Shown piece by piece: positions 1 to 5,534 of a stretch of 24,671 nucleotides of DNA; position 1 is the first letter of the stretch, and the number at the start of each line of letters is the position of its first letter. The notes below the pieces were generated by a model, which worked only from the letters and a program-made list of their open reading frames with translations, was not told the origin of the DNA and made no database searches. The DNA lies in the NCBI GenBank assembly GCA_003243425.1, contig QFQP01000056.1:1-24671 (forward strand), written 5' to 3'. The translations under genes were made by a program, and so were the position numbers. The stretch comes from Archangium gephyra (lineage in GTDB: Bacteria; Myxococcota; Myxococcia; Myxococcales; Myxococcaceae).

Positions 1-319
1 CACCGCCCGTCGCCGTGCCGCCGCCCGTCGCAGTGCCGCCGCCGGTCGCAGTGCCGCCGCCCGTCGCAGTGCCGCCGCCGGTCGCAGTGCCGCCGCCCGT
101 CGCCGTGCCGCCACCAGTCGTGCCGTCGCCACCGCCGGTCGCCGTGCCGCCACCCGTCGCCGTGCCGCCGCCCGTCGCCGTGCCGCCGCCCGTCGCAGTG
201 CCGCCGCCCGTAGCGGTGCCGCCGCCCGTCGTGCCATCGCCACCGCCCGTCGCCGTGCCGCCGCCCGTCGCAGTGCCGCCGCCGGTCGCAGTGCCGCCGC
301 CCGTCGCAGTGCCGCCGCC
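1..319. repeat. 18-bp tandem repeat array with 21-bp variant units
   Basis: The array consists of imperfect copies of an 18-bp unit, plus-strand form CCGCCGCCCGTCGCAGTG, with C/G and A/C variants. It is interrupted twice by a 21-bp variant that reads PPPVVPS on the plus strand. There is higher-order structure: bases 1-79 are identical to bases 241-319, a period of 240 bp. The unit length is a multiple of three, so each copy keeps frame. On the minus strand it encodes TATGGG-type linker in one frame. It continues beyond the left edge. Confidence 0.9.
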
Positions 320-468
320 CCGCCTGCTTCACACTTACCGGCGGAGCAGATCTGTCCTGCCGCACAGTCCGTGTTCACGGAGCAATCTTTGGTGGGTTCC
401 GGGCAGCCCGTCGCGAACGCGAGGGCTGCGGTGAATACAGCGAGCCTGAAGGTGGTTTGTTTGGTCAT
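1..468 (-). CDS. Lipoprotein with Cys-rich head and Gly/Thr/Ala repeat tail (partial, apparent frameshift)
   Basis: This minus-strand gene starts at ATG 468 and runs off the left edge. The first residues form a lipoprotein signal peptide ending in a lipobox-like ATGC with the modified Cys at residue 22. A short Cys-rich stretch follows, containing DCSVNTDCAAGQICSAGKC, a pattern common in exported myxobacterial proteins. After it comes an 18-bp tandem repeat. In the start codon's frame the repeat reads AAALRR, while one frame over it reads the typical low-complexity linker TATGGG. Adding a single G to the G4 run (C4 on the plus strand, about 318-321) would join head and TATGGG tail in one frame. 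I therefore suspect a 1-nt deletion or sequencing error. Neither frame has a stop before the window edge. Function is unknown; a surface lipoprotein is the inference. A GGAGGT lies 18 nt upstream of the ATG, which is far for a ribosome binding site. Confidence 0.6.
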   Translation of the reverse strand, partial: MTKQTTFRLAVFTAALAFATGCPEPTKDCSVNTDCAAGQICSAGKCEAGGAAALRRAAALRPAAALRRAAARRRAVAMARRAAAPLRAAALRRAAARRRAAARRRVAARRPAVATARLVAARRRAAALRPAAALRRAAALRPAAALRRAAARRRAV

Positions 469-543
469 TGGGTGGGACGAGATAGCACCTCCCACTCCGT
501 ACAGGTCAACAGGGCGTCACATCGCTAACACCTGAAGGTCTCG

Positions 544-1710
544 ATGGTTAGGACTTGCACCTCGATGGCGCTCCAGCTCCGCGTCCTGCAGTCCGTGTCA
601 GAGGTCACCCCGGCCGCGTGGAACGCGCTGCTACGTCCCGGTGACGCTCCCGTCCTCCGCTGGGAATGGCTCCACGCGATGGAAGCCTCCGGTTCTGCCG
701 CGCCTGAACATGGTTGGGTTCCCATGCATTTCACGTTGTGGGACGCAGACCGGCTGGTCGCTGCCGCGCCGGCCTACGAGAAGCACCACTCGATGGGCGA
801 ATACGTCTACGACTTCGGCTGGGCGAACGCGGCGCAGCAACTCGGCGTCGCCTACTACCCGAAGCTGCTCGTCGGCCTTCCGCTCTCGCCCCTCACCGCA
901 CGTCGCTTCATCACCGACGACCCCGCGCATCGCGACGCGCTGCTCGAAGTGATGACCGGCGCTGCACGCGACGAACGCTTCTCTTCCGTGCACGTGCTCT
1001 TTCCACCGGAAGAAGAAGCAGACGCGCTCGAAGGCGGCGGCTTCTTCCGCCGCAGCTCGATGCAGTACCACTGGCACAACCCCGGCTATCGCGACTGGAA
1101 CGACTTCCTCTCGCGCTTCGACAGCAAGCGGCGCAACCAGCTCAAGCGCGAACGCGGAGCGGCCGCCACGCAGGGCATCACCCTTCTCACGGTGCGCAGC
1201 CATGAGATCACCGACACCCACGCCGAGCTCGCCTGGCGGTTCTACGAGGCCACCGCCAGCCGGCATGCATGGGGTCCCATTCAATTGAACCGCGCCTTCT
1301 TCCACCGCGCGTTCGAGGCGATGCCCGACGCCATCGAGCTGGTGGTCGCCGAGCGCAACAAGAAGGTCATCGCCGGCGCCTTCAACCTGCACACCCCCAC
1401 GCGCCTCTACGGCCGCTACTGGGGCTGCTTCGAAGAGCACCCCTTCCTGCACTTCAACGTGTGCCTGTACCACTCCATCGATGACGCGATTTCACGCGGG
1501 CTGAAGGTCTTCGAACCGGGCGCCGGTGGTGAACACAAGATCGCCCGCGGCTTCGAGCCGACGGAGATCCACTCGGTGCACCGCATCTTCGACAAGCGCC
1601 TCGACGCGGCCATCAAGGTGCACGCCGCGCGGGAACGCACCCGGGTGCAGTCGTTGACCTCACACGGCGAAGAGGTTGCGGGCCTCAAGCCGTGGACACC
1701 GCGCACCTGA
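544..1710 (+). CDS. COG3146/FemAB-like (DUF482) GNAT-fold acyltransferase
   Basis: This 388-aa protein matches, by recalled pattern, the COG3146 / PF04339 family (FemAB-like, often called 'peptidoglycan biosynthesis protein'). Hallmarks are the RFDSKRRNQLKRER segment in the middle, the GRYWGC segment followed by HFNVCLYHSIDDAI, and the C-terminal FEPGAGGEHKIARGFEP signature. Members have a GNAT-like fold and are probably cytoplasmic acyl- or aminoacyltransferases; the natural substrate is not established. ATG 544 has GAAGG five nt upstream (534-538). An in-frame ATG at 565 also has an AGGA 11 nt upstream, and the family-like sequence begins there, so either start is possible. The gene is divergent from the lipoprotein gene at 468 with 75 nt between them, so the promoters must lie in that gap. 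A laminin-B-like lipoprotein gene follows directly. Confidence 0.85.
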   Translation: MVRTCTSMALQLRVLQSVSEVTPAAWNALLRPGDAPVLRWEWLHAMEASGSAAPEHGWVPMHFTLWDADRLVAAAPAYEKHHSMGEYVYDFGWANAAQQLGVAYYPKLLVGLPLSPLTARRFITDDPAHRDALLEVMTGAARDERFSSVHVLFPPEEEADALEGGGFFRRSSMQYHWHNPGYRDWNDFLSRFDSKRRNQLKRERGAAATQGITLLTVRSHEITDTHAELAWRFYEATASRHAWGPIQLNRAFFHRAFEAMPDAIELVVAERNKKVIAGAFNLHTPTRLYGRYWGCFEEHPFLHFNVCLYHSIDDAISRGLKVFEPGAGGEHKIARGFEPTEIHSVHRIFDKRLDAAIKVHAARERTRVQSLTSHGEEVAGLKPWTPRT

Positions 1711-1738
1711 AGCTTTTGCGCTACAAGCGCCGCCGTCC

Positions 1739-2314
1739 GTGCAACGAGCGCTCTTCTCCATCGCCGCCCTTCTCTCCTGCGCGTGTGGTCCCGGCGCGTA
1801 CGCCGGCAGCACCTTCGAAGGTGACGCCGAAGGCTGGTCGCTCTCGAACAACGGCACGCTGACCGCGCCGACGCTGATGCGCGAAGGCGGCAACCCGGGC
1901 GGGCATCTGTGCGGCCGCGACGAAGGTGACGGCGACATCTGGTACTTCATCGCGCCGCGAAAGTTCCTCGGAGACGCGCGCGGCAGCTACGGCAAGCGCC
2001 TCACGTTCGATCTCAAGCAGGGCAACATCTTCAATCAGATTCGCGGGCGCGACGTGGTGCTCAACGGCGGCGGCCTCGCCATCACCTGGAACCTCCGGTT
2101 TCCCCCGGGCATGGACTGGACACCCTACTCGGTCACGCTCGATCCCTCGTCGCCATGGTTCATCGATCAGCCGGTGGGCGACGCGCCGCTGGCGACCGAA
2201 GCCGAAATTCGCACCGTGCTCAGCGACCTGAAGAGCGTGCGCATTCGCGGCGAGTTCTACGACGGCCTCGACGACACCGCGTGCCTCGACAACGTGTACC
2301 TCGGGCGTGAGTGA
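1739..2314 (+). CDS. Laminin-B-like domain lipoprotein
   Basis: I take GTG 1739 as start because it puts a hydrophobic signal segment (ALFSIAALLSC) at the N-terminus ending in a lipobox-like LLSC, giving 191 aa. An in-frame ATG at 1676 would overlap the upstream gene by 35 nt and add an Arg-rich leader. The mature part reads like a single laminin B (domain IV, PF00052) module: FEGDAEGW at its start, GGNPGG then DIWYFIAPRKFLGD, LTFDLKQ, the Pro-rich W-containing middle, and the ending IRGEFYDGLDDTACLDNVYL. In animals this domain sits in extracellular matrix proteins; bacterial copies are usually exported and probably bind carbohydrate or other surface ligands, which is an inference. The stop codon overlaps the start of the next gene (TGATG), implying translational coupling. 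No clear ribosome binding site precedes 1739. Confidence 0.72.
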   Translation: MQRALFSIAALLSCACGPGAYAGSTFEGDAEGWSLSNNGTLTAPTLMREGGNPGGHLCGRDEGDGDIWYFIAPRKFLGDARGSYGKRLTFDLKQGNIFNQIRGRDVVLNGGGLAITWNLRFPPGMDWTPYSVTLDPSSPWFIDQPVGDAPLATEAEIRTVLSDLKSVRIRGEFYDGLDDTACLDNVYLGRE

Positions 2315-2640
2315 TGGCGCACGAGTGCACCATGTGCGGCGCGTGCTGCGTGGCGCCTGACATCGCCGCGCTCGACAAGCCGTTGGGGCTGCGTTGCCCG
2401 AACCTCGGCGAAGACTCGCGCTGCCTCGCCTACGAGGCGCGGCCGGCCGTGTGCCGGAGCTATTCAGCCGACGAGCTGTGCGACCTCATCGCCGCGCCGA
2501 CCATCGAAGAGCGCGTGAAGAAATACCTCGCGCACTTCGGGCTCGACGAAGAGGCCGCGCGCGTGAAAGCCACCGGGCTCACGTCGCGCGCCAGGGTGCT
2601 CGAGCGTTTCACGCGTTCAGCGACTGCAACGCACGGCTGA
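2314..2640 (+). CDS. YkgJ-family cysteine cluster protein
   Basis: This is a 108-aa protein starting at ATG 2314, which overlaps the previous stop. The N-terminal CTMCGACC is the C-x2-C-x2-CC cluster of the YkgJ / putative zinc- or iron-chelating family (PF03692). It is followed by a Cys before PNL, then SRCLAYEARPAVCRSYSADELC, the family's usual second half (C-x-Y-x-x-RP-x-x-C-R-x-[YF]). The Cys residues are expected to bind Zn or an Fe-S centre; the biochemical role of the family is unknown. The length is typical for small members. Its 3' end overlaps the convergent gene ending at 2609 by 32 bp. Confidence 0.88.
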   Translation: MAHECTMCGACCVAPDIAALDKPLGLRCPNLGEDSRCLAYEARPAVCRSYSADELCDLIAAPTIEERVKKYLAHFGLDEEAARVKATGLTSRARVLERFTRSATATHG

Positions 2641-3739
2641 GCTGCGCCACCAGCGGCGCCAGCTCACGCTCGGCCAGCTCGTGAACGCCGACGTTGCTGC
2701 GCAGCGCTTCGTCCATCGCCTCACTCGCGCCGCGCAGCGGGTTGCACGCGACGAACGCCGCTTCGAGTGCCCCGTGACCAGCGCCGGTCTCGAGCACCAG
2801 GTGGAGTTCGACCTGTTCGAGGCGACGCAGCGCCGTCTCCCTGGCCTGCCGATCGTGCGTGCGCAGCACCGCGTGAGAGATGTCGGCCGCGGCTTCGGCG
2901 AGCACGTCGAGCATCGGCACCACCAGCAGCTTCACCATGTCGATGGTGGCGACGCCCGACGACGCGGCATCTTTGAGCTCGGTGCGCAGCGCCAGCATCG
3001 CGCGCTTGGTCTCGACCTTCACGTGACGCCACGCGGGCATGGCGGTGAACACGTCGAGATCCTGGTCCACGTTCTCGGCGAGCACGCTGCCGTCGCTGGC
3101 GACGTCGATGCGCTGCCGCACGGTGTGCCGCAACGTGGCGCAGGTCGCGCGGAAGCTCAGCGCGCGCAGCACCTCCTGCGCCCAGCCGGGAACCACCTCG
3201 TCGCGAGACACCGCGCCCATCGCGCCGGCCGCGAGGAACACCGCGTCACCCACGCGACCACGCATGCCCGCGCGTAGCCGCTGCAGCTCACCCAGCAGGC
3301 GCCACGGGCTCGAGAGCAGGTCAGGTTGATGAATGAGCGCGCCGACCTCGGTGACCTCGTGACGCAGCAGCGGCGCGATCGCGCGGAAGGCCGCCGCTGC
3401 TTCGAGCTCGGCGCGTTGAGGTGACGCGTCACCACCGAACACCGCGGTCTTCTTCCTGACCGGAGGGAACGCCCCGTCGACCACCGCGACCAGCTCGTTG
3501 ACGGCCACGATGGTGTCGCCGACCGCCGGAGCCATTCGCTCCCACAGCTCGAGGTCTGCCGAGCCCTCCGTCGCCTCCTGCGGCTCGAGCGCAACGAGGT
3601 TGATGGCGCCGAGGCGTTCGATGGTGCGCGCCGCCGCCACGAGCACGTCCATCAACCGCGCAGCGAGTTCGCGATCGGCCAGCCCTTCCACCAGCGCGAC
3701 CAACGCCGACGGCAGGTCCGATTGGGTCTGGGCCTTCAT
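2609..3739 (-). CDS. Hypothetical alpha-helical protein
   Basis: I do not recognise this 376-aa protein. It is rich in Ala, Leu, Glu and Arg with regular hydrophobic spacing, so it is predicted to be almost wholly helical. It has no signal peptide, no clear membrane segment and no Cys cluster, so it is probably cytoplasmic. Codon use matches the neighbours. ATG 3739 follows the stop of the upstream L7/L12-like gene by only 3 nt, so the two are very likely co-transcribed and translationally coupled. Its last 32 bp lie antisense to the end of the YkgJ-type gene. Function is unknown. Confidence 0.75.
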   Translation of the reverse strand: MKAQTQSDLPSALVALVEGLADRELAARLMDVLVAAARTIERLGAINLVALEPQEATEGSADLELWERMAPAVGDTIVAVNELVAVVDGAFPPVRKKTAVFGGDASPQRAELEAAAAFRAIAPLLRHEVTEVGALIHQPDLLSSPWRLLGELQRLRAGMRGRVGDAVFLAAGAMGAVSRDEVVPGWAQEVLRALSFRATCATLRHTVRQRIDVASDGSVLAENVDQDLDVFTAMPAWRHVKVETKRAMLALRTELKDAASSGVATIDMVKLLVVPMLDVLAEAAADISHAVLRTHDRQARETALRRLEQVELHLVLETGAGHGALEAAFVACNPLRGASEAMDEALRSNVGVHELAERELAPLVAQLSRALQSLNA

Positions 3740-3742
3740 CGT

Positions 3743-4174
3743 TCAGCTCGCGCGCAGACGATCTCGCCACGCTTCGACCGCGTCCTTCGCTTCCTTCAGG
3801 CCCACGCCGGGGTTCTTCTCTCGGTACAGCTTGATGGCGTCGATGAGCGCGCCGCGGCGAATGGTCGCTTCGATGTCCGAATCAGCGACCTCACGCAGCA
3901 GCGTCTTGGCCGGCAGTTCGTACGGCTGACCCGACTCCATCGCCTCGACAGCGTCCTTGGCTTCCTTCAGACCGACACCGTGGAGCTCGCGGTAGCGCTT
4001 GATGGCGGCGATCTTCTGCCCGGAGCGAAGCAGCCCTTCGGGTGAGTCGTCGGTGCTGGTGACCGGGGTCGACGGCTTGAGCGTGACGACCTCGACATCA
4101 CGGCGGCGCATGAAGAGCACCGTCACCACGATGCCAGCCACGAGAACGGCGACGCCGATGAGCGCAAGCAGCAT
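3743..4174 (-). CDS. Membrane-anchored protein with two bL12 C-terminal-domain-like repeats
   Basis: This 143-aa protein has one N-terminal transmembrane segment (about residues 2-22) followed by the positive stop RRR. It then has two copies of a motif like the C-terminal domain of ribosomal protein L7/L12. Copy 1, about residues 48-80, contains IAAIKRYRELHGVGLKEAKD. Copy 2, about 101-137, contains AIKLYREKNPGVGLKEAKD. In bL12 the equivalent KEAKD helix recruits translation GTPases. Here the hinge and N-terminal dimerisation domain are absent and the domain is tethered to the membrane, presumably facing the cytoplasm. It is therefore not the ribosomal stalk protein itself. Similar domain-only proteins are annotated as 'ribosomal protein L7/L12 family' in other bacteria, without known function. 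The ribosome binding site is weak (GAG 7 nt upstream). Confidence 0.82.
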   Translation of the reverse strand: MLLALIGVAVLVAGIVVTVLFMRRRDVEVVTLKPSTPVTSTDDSPEGLLRSGQKIAAIKRYRELHGVGLKEAKDAVEAMESGQPYELPAKTLLREVADSDIEATIRRGALIDAIKLYREKNPGVGLKEAKDAVEAWRDRLRAS

Positions 4175-4285
4175 GTCGGCACTCTACACACCGTGATTGT
4201 CGCACGCCCAGCTCGCGAAACGGCTGACGCGCAATCGGGGCACGCAGGGCCGCCGCGGCGCCACGACAGTCGTTGGCGCGCATGA

Positions 4286-4321
4286 AAAAGCGGAGTGCTC
4301 ACCGAAGAGCACTCCGCTTTT
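4286..4321 (-). terminator. Rho-independent terminator of the fadNA operon (symmetric)
   Basis: A perfect 15-bp inverted repeat is present: AAAAGCGGAGTGCTC (4286-4300), a 6-nt loop, then its exact complement (4307-4321). The GC-rich stem is flanked by A and T runs on both sides, so it can act in either direction. It lies 17 nt beyond the thiolase stop codon and reads as CTTTTTC after the hairpin on the minus strand, so its main role is to end the fadN-fadA transcript. Confidence 0.92.
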
Positions 4322-4337
4322 GCGGCTGATCAGCGGA

Positions 4338-5507
4338 TCACGCGACTTCGAACAACGCCGCCGCGCCCATGCCGCCACCGATGCACATGGTGACGACACC
4401 GTACTTGCCGCCGCGGCGCTTGAGCTCACGCAGCAGCGTGCCCGTCATGCGCGTGCCCGAAACGCCCAGCGGGTGACCCATGGCGATGGCACCACCGTTG
4501 GGGTTCACCTTCGCCGGGTCGATGCCCAGCTCGCGAATGCAGTACAGCGACTGCGCCGCGAAGGCCTCGTTGAGCTCGAACACGTCGATGTCCTTCACCT
4601 CGAGCTTGTTCTTCGCCAGCAGCTTGCGAACCGCCGGCACCGGGCCGATGCCCATGATGTCGGGCGGCACACCGGCCACCGCGAAGTCGACGAAATACCC
4701 GAGCGGCTTGACGCCCAGCTCCTTCGCCTTCTTCTCGCTCATCACCACCGCGGCCGCCGCACCATCGGTCAGCGGAGACGCGTTACCGGCCGTCACCGTA
4801 CCCTTGGTGTCGAACGCCGGCTTCAGCTTCTGCAGACCTTCCAGCGTGGTCTCGGCGCGGATGATGGTGTCGTCGCTCACGGTGACCTTCGACGCCTTGC
4901 CCTTCTCGTCGAACAGCGTGACCGTGATGGGGGCGATCTCGTCCTTGAAGACGCCCGTCTCGCGCGCCTTCGTGGCCTTCTTCTGCGACTCGGCGGCGAA
5001 CACGTCCTGGTCTTCGCGCTTCACGCCGAACTTCGCGGCCACCTTCTCGGCCGTGGCGCCCATGGTCGTGTAGACCTCGGGGTGCTTTTCCATCAGCTCG
5101 GGGTTCGCCGAGATCTTGTTTCCGCCCATCGGCACCATGGTCATCGTCTCGGTGCCACCGGCGATGCCCACTTCGTACTGACCCGACTGAATGGCCTGCG
5201 CGACCTGCGCGATGGACTGAACGCCCGACGCGCAGAAGCGGTTGACGGTCATCGCCGAAACGGTGTCCGGCAGCCCGGCGAGCAGCGCCGCGGGGCGCGC
5301 GACGTTCATGCCCTGTTCGCCTTCAGGCATGGCGCAGCCGAGCACCACGTCTTCGATGTCTTCCTTCTTCAAGCCCGGAACGCGGTTGATGGCTTCGGTG
5401 ATGACGTGCGCCGCGAGGGTGTCGGGGCGCGTGTCCTTCAACTCGCCCTTGTGGGCGCGGGTGAAAGGCGTGCGAGCGGTGCTGGCAATGACGACTCGGT
5501 TGCTCAT
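4338..5507 (-). CDS. fadA: Acetyl-CoA C-acyltransferase (3-ketoacyl-CoA thiolase)
   Basis: This 389-aa protein is a standard full-length type-II thiolase. It performs the last step of beta-oxidation, cleaving 3-ketoacyl-CoA with CoA to acetyl-CoA and a shortened acyl-CoA, in the cytoplasm. Catalytic residues are visible: Cys92 in NRFCASG (acyl-enzyme nucleophile), the NEAFA motif at about 313-317, His345 in GHPLG, and Cys375 in MCIGGGMG. The start has a strong ribosome binding site (AAGGAG at 5515-5520, 7 nt from the ATG). It follows the multifunctional FadN-type gene by 27 nt, which is the usual partner order. The family also holds biosynthetic acetoacetyl-CoA thiolases, but the operon favours the degradative role. 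Confidence 0.95.
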   Translation of the reverse strand: MSNRVVIASTARTPFTRAHKGELKDTRPDTLAAHVITEAINRVPGLKKEDIEDVVLGCAMPEGEQGMNVARPAALLAGLPDTVSAMTVNRFCASGVQSIAQVAQAIQSGQYEVGIAGGTETMTMVPMGGNKISANPELMEKHPEVYTTMGATAEKVAAKFGVKREDQDVFAAESQKKATKARETGVFKDEIAPITVTLFDEKGKASKVTVSDDTIIRAETTLEGLQKLKPAFDTKGTVTAGNASPLTDGAAAAVVMSEKKAKELGVKPLGYFVDFAVAGVPPDIMGIGPVPAVRKLLAKNKLEVKDIDVFELNEAFAAQSLYCIRELGIDPAKVNPNGGAIAMGHPLGVSGTRMTGTLLRELKRRGGKYGVVTMCIGGGMGAAALFEVA

Positions 5508-5534
5508 GTGAGTTCTCCTTGAAGTGTTGAGTAA

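Noticed and set aside
1..319. CRISPR-like repeat array
   Set aside because: The units are contiguous, imperfect and codon-sized with no unique spacers. This is a coding microrepeat.
15..434. Plus-strand proline-rich open frame (PPPVAV repeats)
   Set aside because: It is the complement of the minus-strand TATGGG repeat. It lacks a ribosome binding site, and the sequence past the repeats turns Arg/Ser-rich and runs antisense to a clear lipoprotein signal peptide.
4286..4321. Possible insertion-site or attachment-site inverted repeat
   Set aside because: Its position just after the thiolase stop and the flanking A/T runs are those of a plain intrinsic terminator.
4197..5522. 441-aa plus-strand open frame
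   Set aside because: It is a His/Arg-rich shadow antisense to the thiolase gene, whose catalytic motifs are all intact.
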